33,095 bases of DNA, taken from assembly GCA_031271905.1 (NCBI GenBank), contig JAISUT010000062.1:1-33095 (forward strand). The letters are read 5' to 3'. Of the stretch, positions 22,537-31,169 are shown piece by piece; within the stretch, counting starts at the first letter, position 1; each line of letters begins with the position of its first letter. The stretch comes from Acidobacteriota bacterium (GTDB taxonomy: Bacteria; Acidobacteriota; UBA6911). The position numbers and the translations under genes are program-made. Under the pieces are notes generated by a model that was not told where the DNA came from, made no database searches, and saw only the letters and a list, made by a program, of their open reading frames with translations.

Positions 22537-23901
22537 GTGGCGAAGGTCGGTTTTATCAGCCTGGGGTGTCCCAAGAACCAGGTGGACAGCGAAGTGATGG
22601 TCGGCATGGTCCGTCGCGGCGGGCACGAGGTCACGCCCGTCGCCGCCGAAGCCGACGTCCTGGTCGTCAACACCTGCGGCTTCGTCAGCGACGCCAAGAA
22701 GGAGTCCATCGACGCCATCCTCGAAGCGGCGCAGTTGAAGGAGTCGGGGCGTTGCCGGCGGCTGGTCGTCACCGGCTGCCTGCCCGAACGCTACGCCAGC
22801 CAGATGCGCGCGGAGTTCCCCGAGGTGGACGTGATCCTGGGCACGAACCAGGTCGCGGACATCCTCCGCGCTGTGGAGGGCGCCGAGGTCGCGCCCCCCG
22901 ACTCCTACGGCAAAAGCGACGCCAAGCTGTTCCTCTACGACCACGAGACGCCGCGCGCCTTGGTCGGCGCGCCCCACGCCGCATACATGAAGATCGCGGA
23001 AGGGTGCGACCACGCCTGCGCCTTCTGCGTCATCCCCAAGATCCGCGGCAGGTTCCGCAGCCGCACCATCCCCTCGCTGGTCGCGGAGGCGCGGCATCTG
23101 GCGCAGGGCGGCGTCCGGGAGGTCACGCTGGTCGCGCAGGACACGACCGGCTACGGCAAGGACCTCGGCATGGACGACGGCCTCGCCGACCTGCTGGCGG
23201 CGCTCGAAAAGGTCGAGGGCATCGGGTGGATACGCTTCCTGTACGCCTACCCCGACGTTTTCAGCGACCGGCTCATCGGCGTCATCCGCGACAGCGGGAA
23301 GGTTTGCCGCTACGTAGACATGCCCCTGCAGCACGCCAGCGCGGACCTCTTGCGCGCCATGCGGCGCGGCGGCTCGCGCGCGGGATTGGAGCGCATGATC
23401 GACCGCATCCGCAAGGGGCTCCCGGGGGTCACGTTGCGCACCACCTTCATCGTCGGGTTCCCCGGCGAGACCCGGCGGGACTTCATCGAGCTCCAAGGCT
23501 TCTGCCGCGACATGGAGTTCGACCGGATGGGGGTCTTCGCCTACTCCGACGAGGAGGACACCCCCGCACACGGCATCTCCCCGAAGGTGTCCGCGCGCAC
23601 CGCCGAGCGGCGGCGGCGCATCCTCATGGAGCAGCAGGAGGGGATCGCGGCGAGGAAGAACCGCCAACTGGTGGGGAAGGAATTCAAAGTCCTCGTCGAA
23701 GGGCCGTCCGAGGAGAGCGAACTGCTGCTCCAGGGGCGGCTGGAGTCGCAGGCGCCGGAGATCGACGGCGTCTGCCTCATCAACGACATCGACCCGGACG
23801 CCGGCGCGGAGGCGGTCGCCGCCGGCGATTTCCGCACGGTCAAGGTCACCAAGGCGCTAGGGCACGACCTGCTGGGCAGGCTCGTGCGGCAACCGCGGTA
23901 G
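22537..23901 (+). CDS. rimO: Ribosomal protein S12 methylthiotransferase RimO
   Basis: A radical-SAM enzyme (454 residues) that methylthiolates the conserved Asp of ribosomal protein S12. Auxiliary-cluster Cys lie in SLGCPKNQVDSE, VNTCGF and VTGCLPER, and the SAM-cluster motif is GCDHACAFC. PKNQVDSE and IRGRFRSR identify RimO rather than MiaB. The C-terminal TRAM domain ends near LLGRLVRQPR. The start is a GTG (VAKVGFISLG) preceded by GGGGGG. It heads a tight plus-strand run, with yacG following after 24 bases. Confidence 0.94.
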   Translation: MAKVGFISLGCPKNQVDSEVMVGMVRRGGHEVTPVAAEADVLVVNTCGFVSDAKKESIDAILEAAQLKESGRCRRLVVTGCLPERYASQMRAEFPEVDVILGTNQVADILRAVEGAEVAPPDSYGKSDAKLFLYDHETPRALVGAPHAAYMKIAEGCDHACAFCVIPKIRGRFRSRTIPSLVAEARHLAQGGVREVTLVAQDTTGYGKDLGMDDGLADLLAALEKVEGIGWIRFLYAYPDVFSDRLIGVIRDSGKVCRYVDMPLQHASADLLRAMRRGGSRAGLERMIDRIRKGLPGVTLRTTFIVGFPGETRRDFIELQGFCRDMEFDRMGVFAYSDEEDTPAHGISPKVSARTAERRRRILMEQQEGIAARKNRQLVGKEFKVLVEGPSEESELLLQGRLESQAPEIDGVCLINDIDPDAGAEAVAAGDFRTVKVTKALGHDLLGRLVRQPR

Positions 23902-23925
23902 TCGCAGGCGGACAGGGAGGCAGGC

Positions 23926-24159
23926 ATGATCATCAAGTGCCCGCAATGCGGGAAGGGGAGCGAGGGCGAAGGGAACCCCCACCGGCCTTTTTGCGGAGAG
24001 CGGTGCAAGCTCATCGACCTGGGCAACTGGCTGGACGGGATGTATCGCATCCCTGCGGAGAGCCCGCCGGACGGCGCGCTGGGAACGGACGACGACCCGG
24101 CGGCGGCTTTCAAAACCGCCCCGGGCGCGCCGTCGGGGAAAGACGCGGTCCCGGAATGA
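23926..24159 (+). CDS. yacG: DNA gyrase inhibitor / zinc-binding protein YacG
   Basis: A small zinc protein (77 residues). The four-Cys site is CPQC near residue 5 and FCGERCK near residue 27, followed by [17 protein letters not shown], the YacG signature. In E. coli YacG binds GyrB and blocks DNA gyrase; the role here is by family. The C-terminal 30 residues are a disordered Asp/Ala/Pro-rich tail. Its stop overlaps the pgpA start (ATGA), so the two are translationally coupled. Confidence 0.9.
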   Translation: MIIKCPQCGKGSEGEGNPHRPFCGERCKLIDLGNWLDGMYRIPAESPPDGALGTDDDPAAAFKTAPGAPSGKDAVPE

Positions 24160-24680
24160 CGCATTGCATATCGCTCATATCGCGCGCGCTGTCGAGCGCG
24201 TTCTACATCGGATTCATCCCCGGCGCGCCGGGGACCTATGCGTCGCTCGCCACCGTCGTCGCGCTCCACCTGGCCGACCGCTTCGTCTTCGGCGGGGCGC
24301 TCGACACGGGGGCGGTGTTCCTGCTCGCGACTGGCGCGGTCACCGTCGTCGGCGTCGGGACGGCGACCGTCGCCAGCAAGGCGGCGGGCGAGGAGGATCC
24401 ATCCTTCGTCGTCATCGACGAGGTCGCAGGGCAACTGCTGACGTTCTCCCTCGTCCCCCTGGGCGGAGGCGCCGGCATCGCCAACCTCGCGCTGGGCCTC
24501 GTCGCATTCAGGCTTTTCGACATCTGGAAGCCTTGGCCCATACGGAGGCTGGAGGCGCTGCCGGGGGGCGTGGGCATCATGGCGGACGACCTGCTCGCAG
24601 GCGCCTACGGTTGCGTCGCGTTGCACCTGGCGGGCGCGCTCTTCCGCTTCACGGGGTTGGATCTCCAAGGATGGGTTTGA
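24156..24680 (+). CDS. pgpA: Phosphatidylglycerophosphatase A
   Basis: An inner-membrane phosphatase (174 residues) that dephosphorylates phosphatidylglycerol phosphate to phosphatidylglycerol. It has the family motifs [12 protein letters not shown] near residue 20, [17 protein letters not shown] in the middle (Asp/Glu likely metal and catalytic ligands), [12 protein letters not shown] and [13 protein letters not shown], with three or four hydrophobic segments. The start ATG overlaps the yacG stop. The next gene, cinA, begins 4 bases after its stop. Confidence 0.9.
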   Translation: MTHCISLISRALSSAFYIGFIPGAPGTYASLATVVALHLADRFVFGGALDTGAVFLLATGAVTVVGVGTATVASKAAGEEDPSFVVIDEVAGQLLTFSLVPLGGGAGIANLALGLVAFRLFDIWKPWPIRRLEALPGGVGIMADDLLAGAYGCVALHLAGALFRFTGLDLQGWV

Positions 24681-24684
24681 CGGC

Positions 24685-25983
24685 ATGGGCACAGGCATCA
24701 CAGGCATGGACGGGACGGGCGCGGCGGTGGCGGAGATCGTCGCCGTCGGCTCGGAGCTGCTCACCCCCGGGCACATCGACACGAACTCGCTCTATCTGAC
24801 GGGCCGGCTCAACGACGCGGGGTGGGAGGTGCATCGCAAGACGGTCGTCGGCGACGGGCTGGAGGACATCGCCGAGGCGGTCCGCACCGCGCTCGGCCGC
24901 TCCCGGCTGGTGGTTTTGAGCGGCGGGTTGGGGCCGACCGAGGACGACCGCACGCGCGCGGCGGTGGCGCGGGCGCTGGGACGCACGACCTCCCGGAGCG
25001 GGGACGTCCTCGACCGCTTGCGCCGGCGCTTCGCGGAGCGCGGCTTCCCGATGACGCCGATCAACGAGCGGCAGGCGGAGGTGATCGACGGGGCCGAGGT
25101 GCTGGACAACCCGCACGGCACGGCGCCGGGGCAGTGGCTCGAGGACGGCGACCGCCTCCTGGCCCTGCTCCCCGGCCCGCCCCGGGAGCTGCGGCAGGTG
25201 TTCGAAGACGGCGTGCTACCGCGGCTCCGCCGGTTGGCGGGAGGGCGGCGCCTGGCGGTGAGGACGCTCCACGTCACAGGCGTCTCCGAGTCGGAGCTGG
25301 ACGCCCGTCTGGCGCCGGTCTACACATCCTATCCAGGCGTCGGCACCACGGTGCTGGCAGGCATGCGCCACATCTCGGTCAAGCTCAGCAGGTGGGTCGA
25401 CGCCGGCGCAGGCGGCGATTCCGTCGAAGGCGCGACGCCTGCCGCGCCAGACCTCGACGAGCTGTCGGCGAGGATCCAGGCGGAGATGGGCGACGCCATC
25501 TTCTCCACCGCCGGCGAGACGATGGAAGAGGTGGTGGGGCGCCTGTTGCGCGAATCGGGCAAGACCTTGGCGGTCGCCGAATCCTGCACGTCGGGACTGC
25601 TGGGGGCGAGCATCACCCGCGTCCCGGGCAGCTCGGACTATTTTCGCGGCGGGATCCTCTGTTACAGCGACGAGGCGAAGATGCGGCTCTGCGGCGTCGC
25701 GCCGGAGACGCTCGCCGCGCACGGCGCGGTCAGCGCGGAGACGGCGCGGGAGTTGGCGCGCGGGGTGCGCACGGCGCTGGGGAGCGACATAGGGGTCTCG
25801 ATCACAGGCATCGCGGGCCCCGGCGGCGGCACGGACGCAAAGCCGGTGGGGCTGGTCTACATCGGCATCGCGGACGGGGAGCGGACTTTGAGCCGCCACC
25901 GCGTCATGCCGGGCGACCGCGAGAGCGTCCGCGAGCGCTCGGCGTATCTCGCGCTCTCCTGGCTCCGCCGCTTCCTCCTGTAA
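24685..25983 (+). CDS. cinA: CinA family protein: nucleotide pyrophosphatase-like plus nicotinamide-nucleotide amidase
   Basis: A 432-residue two-domain protein. The N-terminal MoCF/COG1058 domain (about residues 14-250) has AVGSELLTPGHIDTNS, VLSGGLGPTEDDRT and LPGPPRELR. The C-terminal PncC domain (about 275-432) has AVAESCTSGLLGASIT, YFRGGILCYSDEAK and GIAGPGGGTDAKPVGLVYIG, with the Ser, Tyr and Lys expected for NMN deamidation, a step in NAD salvage. The first 13 residues are extra; a later start is possible. It is the last gene of the rimO run. After it, 25984-26080 shows only a weak 6-bp hairpin (26038-26064) between convergent genes. Confidence 0.92.
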   Translation: MGTGITGMDGTGAAVAEIVAVGSELLTPGHIDTNSLYLTGRLNDAGWEVHRKTVVGDGLEDIAEAVRTALGRSRLVVLSGGLGPTEDDRTRAAVARALGRTTSRSGDVLDRLRRRFAERGFPMTPINERQAEVIDGAEVLDNPHGTAPGQWLEDGDRLLALLPGPPRELRQVFEDGVLPRLRRLAGGRRLAVRTLHVTGVSESELDARLAPVYTSYPGVGTTVLAGMRHISVKLSRWVDAGAGGDSVEGATPAAPDLDELSARIQAEMGDAIFSTAGETMEEVVGRLLRESGKTLAVAESCTSGLLGASITRVPGSSDYFRGGILCYSDEAKMRLCGVAPETLAAHGAVSAETARELARGVRTALGSDIGVSITGIAGPGGGTDAKPVGLVYIGIADGERTLSRHRVMPGDRESVRERSAYLALSWLRRFLL

Positions 25984-26080
25984 CCGCCCGACGCCGCCCT
26001 GGACACCCCGACGTTCGCCGCAGTGTCGTCGCAAAGACTAAACCTAAGATGAAGCTGAGTTTAGCATTACATGTTAGATG

Positions 26081-29000
26081 TTACAGTGTACTAGCGGGCG
26101 CGTTGTAGAACTCGAACCAGTCGATCCAGACGTCCGTGCCCGGCATGAAGTAGAAGTCCACGTTGCGCACGCCGGTCTCCACGCCGATCTGGTACTCCCA
26201 CACGGCGTAGCCGGTGTCGTCCGGAGACCCGATCCGGATCGTCGCGCTGCTGTCCGGGCTCGTGCTGACGCGCACGTCCCTGGTGCCGTCGCCCTTGCCG
26301 TACACGCGCAGCTTGACGTTCTCGCCGGAGGATCCGAAGTCCAGACCGTTGTAAACGAACGACACGTTGTTCGGGTCGGTCACATGGACGGATGCGTCGA
26401 TGCGCCCACCCTCCCCCGCGGTGTTGCGGATCGCGTAGCCGTCGTCCGCAGAGTCGAAGTCCTCCGCCTGCGTCACCCGGTACGCGCTGCAAGGCTCCGC
26501 CCGCGCCTCTAGGAACTGCACGGATTCCATCGCGAAGACGTCGCCGGGGAACGTGAAATAGAGGTGGTGCGTCCGCTTGACGGCCGAGCCGTAGAGGTTG
26601 AAGACCTTGCCCAGCGTCTCGCCGCTGGTGTCCGGGAAGTCGATGGACGTGAGCACCGCCCCGTCCGCCGACCCGTCGCGGACCTCCACCCTCGCCGCCG
26701 CGTTCTGCGTGGCGCCGGTCACGACCACCTTGGTGGAGCCCGCGTCGCCGAACGTGAAGCCGTGAAACCCCAGAGCGCCCGGGGCGACGGAGTCCGCCCC
26801 CGACTCCAGGTTCACGGCGTACGGATCCCTGTCGGTCTTCGGGTTCTCCGTGAACTGCCAACCGTAGAAATACATGCTGCCGCTCGTGAACATGAAGCAG
26901 ATGTCCTGCAGCCCCCTCAGATTCCGGAGCGCGCTCGCGTCCTCGGGGACGAAGGTCTGGCCTGCGTATTCGAAGCCCCAAGCGTCGGCGTTCTTGTTGA
27001 AGTACACCGTGCCGAGCTGCGGACCCGAGCGCGACCCCAGGTGGACCTCGGCCTCGGCCGCGTTGCCGCCCGCGTTCGCGTTGACGCCGTAGAAGATCAG
27101 GTTGTCGCTGCCCCAAGGTCCGAAGTCCACGTTGCGGTAGAGGACCCAACTGCGGTTGCCCGTGTTGTTGACCAGGCGGTCGTCCGCCGGCCCCACGAGC
27201 TGGAGGTTGTTGTCGCCGTCGCTGTCGTGGGTGCGACCGCCGGTGTACGTCCTCGCCAAGACCAGCTCGTATGGGTTCGTGACGCTCTCCGGCTCCTCGA
27301 AGCCGACCGACGAGAACGTCAGGGTGGCTTGCACGGGTGCGCTTGCCCACCCGTTCGTCGCGGACGCGACCACCGCGAACGAGCCGTTCTTCCGCGCCGT
27401 GACCGTGCCGACGCCCGTCTCCGGGGCGACGCTGATCGTGGCGTTCGCCGACGCCGTCGAGAAGTTCTCCAAGGTGCCCACGGACAGCGAGATCGCGGAG
27501 GTCGCGCCGGGCGGCCACGCGACCGCGCGCACGGTCGCCGTGTTCGCGGCGGCGGACAGGGCGCGCGATCCGGAGAGCACCTCCAGCGCGATCCGGGTCA
27601 CCGGCACCATGTCCGGGTTCTGCCCGGAGATCGCGACGTCGGCCTCGCCGTAGACGCCGGAGCCGTCCAGCGCGGTCGCGCGGACTGTCACGACGCCGTC
27701 GTACAGCGGGCGCAGCACGCCCGCCGCGTCGATGGTCGCCAGCGCCGGCGCCGCAGCGGCGGCGTCCTTGTTGCGCACGCTCCAAGCCACGCCTGGGATC
27801 GTGGCGTCCGCCGGGGAGACGGAGGCGGACATGGGGAGGTTGCGTGACTTCGCCGCGACCTCGGTGGCGCCGTCCGCGCCCGCGACCTCGATGACCGCCG
27901 CCGGCGTGATCGCGCCCTGACCGCTGATCCGCACGTCCACGTAGGCCGATGCGCCGCCGCCGTCCAGCGCGGTGGCTGTGACGCGCACGGTTCCGTCGCG
28001 CAGCGCCGTCAGCACTCCACCCCGGTCTACGCGCGCCGCGCCCGTGGGCGTGCCGTCCACGTTCGTCACGGCGTAGGCGACCTTGTCGTAGTCGGCGTTG
28101 GCGGGCGACGTCTTCGCGGAGAGCTTCAGCTTGCCGCCGGGCGCGCCGATGGCCGCAGGGCCTTCTATCGGCGTCAGGGTGACGCCCGTCACCGCCTGCG
28201 TGCGCGCGGCGTTCACGGTCACGCTCGCGTCCTCGATCCCGTGCGACTTGGCGGCGACTGTGATCGGTCCGCCCGTGCCGTCGGACTTCACGACGGCCAC
28301 CACCTTGCCCGAGAACGCCCTGCGGGCCGGGGAGCGGAACGCGTCGAAGTCGTTCGAGTTGCCGTTGTCCGTCGCGACGAGCGTGCCCGCGCCGGATACG
28401 CGGAACTCGACGTAGTTGTTCGCGTCGGCGACGAGCACGCCGGCCGCGTCTTGTACGCTCGCCTCCACGAACACCAGGTCTTTGCCGTCCGCCGCGATCG
28501 TCTGGCGGTCTGCCGTCAGCGCCACCTTCGCCGGCGGGCCGAACGTCTCGATCCTGTCCGTCGCGACGACGACCCCAGACTCGTCGTAAGCCTTCGCCTC
28601 CACGACGCCGTCCTCGTATGGCACGACCCACCTGTAGTTCAGCGTGTCGTCCGTCGCCAAGTCCACGCGCTGCCTGCCCAGCGACTCGCCGTTCAGGAAC
28701 AGCTCCACGCTGTAGGCGTTGCTGTACGCCCAGACCGGCACGCCGCCCTCGGACTCGATGTCGTTGTACGAGATCGCGGAGACCGGCGCCCAGTACGGCA
28801 GCAGGTGCAGCACGGGCTCGTCCGTCCACACGCTCTGGTAGAAGTAGTAGATGTCCTTCGGCAAGCCTGCCGTGTCGATGATGCCGAAGTACGAGTTCTT
28901 GGCGGCGGTGTTGCTGGACGTGCCGCCGTAAGGCGACGGCTCTCCCAGGTAGTCGAAGCCGGTCCAGACGATCTCGCCCATGTCGAACGCATAGTCGCGC

Positions 29001-30919
29001 ACCGTCTTGTGCGCGGCGGCGGCGGTCTTCGTGTAGATGCCGTTGGCCGAGCTCTGGATGTGGTTGTCGTAGCCGGACGCCTGATAGCGCATGTTGCCCG
29101 TCGTGCTGAACAGCGCGGTGTCCGGCAGCATGTACACGCCCCTGCTGCGCACGGCCGACGACGTCTCGCCGCCGTAGATCTTAAGGTTCGGGTACTTGTC
29201 GTGCCACTTCGTGAAGTTGACGCCGCGGATGTTGATGTCGAGGTAGTTGTATCCGAACAGGTCGAGCACCTCGGCGCCGATCTGCATCGGTCTGCCGCTC
29301 GCGTCCTCCGGGGCGTTCGTCGAGTACGTCGTGTATGCGTTCGACCCGGGGTCGGACGCGCGTACGGTGTCGTGCAACGCCGTAGCCCTGGCGATGGCGT
29401 TCGCGTCCGTGTGGGCGCCGCCGACCTCGTTGCCGAGGCTCCACATTACGACGCTCGGATGGTTGCGCTCGCGCCTGACCCAGCTCGTGACGTCCAGCGC
29501 GCTCCAGGCGTCGTAGAAGCGCGCGTAGTCGTATGCGTTCTTGGCCGAAGACCAGCAGTCGAACGACTCGGTGACGACCATCAGCCCGATCCTGTCGCAA
29601 ATCTCCAGCAGCTCGGGCGTCGGCGGGTTGTGTGCCGTGCGCACGGTGTTGGCGCCCATGGCCTTCAGCAGTTCCATCTGGCGCTCGACCGCGCGGTAGC
29701 TGACCGCCGCTCCCAGCGCGCCGAGGTCGTGGTGCATCGCGACGCCGTGCAGCGTCACGCGCCTGCCGTTGAGGAAGAAGCCGTCGTCGGCCGTGGCAAG
29801 GATCGTGCGGAAGCCGAACGACGTGACGTACTCGTCGCTGAAGCCCCCGCCCGTCACGGTCGTCTTCAGCGTGTAAAGGTTCGGGTCGTCGATGTCCCAA
29901 AGCTTGGGGGAGGCGACGGTCAAGGTCTGTCGAACGGTGGCGGTGGCACCCGTCGCCATGGCGTCGATGGTCGCGGTCGCGTCGGCCACCCGGGCGCCGT
30001 CCGCGCCGTACACGGCCTGCTTGACCGTGATGCCCGTGATCGCCGACGCGGACGTGTTCACGACCTCCGTGTCGACGGTGGCGACACCGCCCGCGCCGTT
30101 CGTGGTTACGTACGTGCCGTCGGGCGCCACATGCAGGGGCGCAGTCTTGATCATCCAGACGTTGCGGTAGATGCCGGCACCCGAGTACCACCGGGAGTTC
30201 GGGTTCCGGAAGTAGCACCGCACGGCCAGGACGTTCGGCTCGTTGCCGTATTTCAGGTAGCCGGTGACGTCCAGGTGGAACGCCGTGTAGCCGTATGCCC
30301 AGGTGCGGGTCAAGTCCGCCGGGTTCAGCGTCAGCAACGTGCCGTTGATGTACACGTTCGTGTCCATGTACACGCCGTCGAAGCGGATCGTGACGTTCTT
30401 GGCCGCGTCCTCCGGCGCCATGTAGAACGTCTTGCGGTACCAGCCGTACCCCGTCGCGTACATCGCGCTGACGTTGTTCGACGCGCCCGTGCCGAACTGG
30501 TGGATCTGCCAGTCGTGCGGCAGCTCGACGTCCGCCCACTTCGAGTCGTCGAACTCGGGCGCCTGCGCGGCCGCGTCCTGCGCCGCGACGTAGAACTTCC
30601 AGCCGTCGTTGAACAGCTCGCTGCGCACGCCGCCGCTGACGGAGTCGCGCACACGCATGTCGGTCGCCGGCAGCACGGCCGCCTGGGACGCAGTAGGCGC
30701 GACCGACGGCGGGAGCAGCAGGGACGCGGCGAGCGCCAGCAGGGCGAACGCCCTCGCAGCCAACCCGCGCCTTGCAAGGTTTGCGTGGCTTGAAGCGGTT
30801 GCGGGTGATGCGGTCTGGCGCCGTCCCAGTCCAAGGCGGCGCGCGGGTGACTTGGAAGCGATGTTCCCGATCCTGAATGCATGGACAGGGCGCACAAGCT
30901 GTTTCTGCCGCATTCCCAT
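26081..30919 (-). CDS. Secreted multidomain glycoside hydrolase family 2 (beta-galactosidase-like)
   Basis: A 1,612-residue exported enzyme from ATG 30919 (GAGAGGTGA upstream). The long N-region ends in a signal peptide (AARAFALLALAASLLLPP). It continues with a GH2 sugar-binding domain (about 80-240; FNDGWKFY, LPHDWQI, YGWYRKTF), an Ig-like domain and the TIM barrel (about 350-680; HGVAMHHDLGALG, NTVRTAHNPP). The likely acid/base is Glu498 in SLGNEVGG and the nucleophile Glu585 in YGGETSS. Beyond it are a DUF4982-like segment (WTDEPVLHLLPYW), several Ig-like/BIG2-like repeats (900-1180), and two carbohydrate-binding-module-like sandwiches, the last (about 1480-1612) starting QAEDFDS and ending in a Trp-rich strand. 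The substrate is probably a beta-galactoside or related plant or host glycan, not settled. The architecture recalls Firmicutes enzymes, and the flanking IS91 remnant suggests acquisition by transfer. Confidence 0.9.
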   Translation of the reverse strand: MGMRQKQLVRPVHAFRIGNIASKSPARRLGLGRRQTASPATASSHANLARRGLAARAFALLALAASLLLPPSVAPTASQAAVLPATDMRVRDSVSGGVRSELFNDGWKFYVAAQDAAAQAPEFDDSKWADVELPHDWQIHQFGTGASNNVSAMYATGYGWYRKTFYMAPEDAAKNVTIRFDGVYMDTNVYINGTLLTLNPADLTRTWAYGYTAFHLDVTGYLKYGNEPNVLAVRCYFRNPNSRWYSGAGIYRNVWMIKTAPLHVAPDGTYVTTNGAGGVATVDTEVVNTSASAITGITVKQAVYGADGARVADATATIDAMATGATATVRQTLTVASPKLWDIDDPNLYTLKTTVTGGGFSDEYVTSFGFRTILATADDGFFLNGRRVTLHGVAMHHDLGALGAAVSYRAVERQMELLKAMGANTVRTAHNPPTPELLEICDRIGLMVVTESFDCWSSAKNAYDYARFYDAWSALDVTSWVRRERNHPSVVMWSLGNEVGGAHTDANAIARATALHDTVRASDPGSNAYTTYSTNAPEDASGRPMQIGAEVLDLFGYNYLDINIRGVNFTKWHDKYPNLKIYGGETSSAVRSRGVYMLPDTALFSTTGNMRYQASGYDNHIQSSANGIYTKTAAAAHKTVRDYAFDMGEIVWTGFDYLGEPSPYGGTSSNTAAKNSYFGIIDTAGLPKDIYYFYQSVWTDEPVLHLLPYWAPVSAISYNDIESEGGVPVWAYSNAYSVELFLNGESLGRQRVDLATDDTLNYRWVVPYEDGVVEAKAYDESGVVVATDRIETFGPPAKVALTADRQTIAADGKDLVFVEASVQDAAGVLVADANNYVEFRVSGAGTLVATDNGNSNDFDAFRSPARRAFSGKVVAVVKSDGTGGPITVAAKSHGIEDASVTVNAARTQAVTGVTLTPIEGPAAIGAPGGKLKLSAKTSPANADYDKVAYAVTNVDGTPTGAARVDRGGVLTALRDGTVRVTATALDGGGASAYVDVRISGQGAITPAAVIEVAGADGATEVAAKSRNLPMSASVSPADATIPGVAWSVRNKDAAAAAPALATIDAAGVLRPLYDGVVTVRATALDGSGVYGEADVAISGQNPDMVPVTRIALEVLSGSRALSAAANTATVRAVAWPPGATSAISLSVGTLENFSTASANATISVAPETGVGTVTARKNGSFAVVASATNGWASAPVQATLTFSSVGFEEPESVTNPYELVLARTYTGGRTHDSDGDNNLQLVGPADDRLVNNTGNRSWVLYRNVDFGPWGSDNLIFYGVNANAGGNAAEAEVHLGSRSGPQLGTVYFNKNADAWGFEYAGQTFVPEDASALRNLRGLQDICFMFTSGSMYFYGWQFTENPKTDRDPYAVNLESGADSVAPGALGFHGFTFGDAGSTKVVVTGATQNAAARVEVRDGSADGAVLTSIDFPDTSGETLGKVFNLYGSAVKRTHHLYFTFPGDVFAMESVQFLEARAEPCSAYRVTQAEDFDSADDGYAIRNTAGEGGRIDASVHVTDPNNVSFVYNGLDFGSSGENVKLRVYGKGDGTRDVRVSTSPDSSATIRIGSPDDTGYAVWEYQIGVETGVRNVDFYFMPGTDVWIDWFEFYNAPASTL

Positions 30920-30953
30920 CCGTTTGTCACCTCTCCCGCAAACATACACCATG

Positions 30954-31149
30954 CCTTGCACAGCCCCCCCTTCGACGTCGGGAGTTCAACGTCCACCACG
31001 AACACCCGCTTCAACAACTGGCACCCACGCATGGCGACGGGGGCGCGGGAACCAGCGCCGCCAGACGCTCCATCAGCTCCATCGGCTCGAACACGACGTG
31101 GCTCGTCCCGTCCCGCCAACGCAGTTCGAGGATGGTTAGTGTTTGCATA
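30954..31149 (-). pseudogene. IS91-type transposase remnant, frameshifted
   Basis: From ATG 31149 the frame reads LRWRDGTSHVVFEPMELMERLAALVP, which matches a conserved region near the C-terminus of IS91-family (Y2 rolling-circle) transposases. It then derails to a stop at 31014-31012. A second frame from 31032 gives LLKRVFVVDVE, like the final WAELMRRVFxxDV segment of the same proteins. The catalytic Tyr region and most of the gene are gone. It lies between the GH2 gene and the Thr-substituted paralogue, marking a past insertion and decay. Confidence 0.72.
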
Positions 31150-31169
31150 GGGGGTACTTCCTTGTTGTA

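Noticed and set aside
28241-30793. Very long plus-strand open frame opposite the GH2 gene (and similar ones opposite pheT/pheS and thrS)
   Set aside because: High GC leaves antisense frames open. These translations are Arg/Val/His-rich with no family motifs, while the minus-strand frames encode clear proteins.
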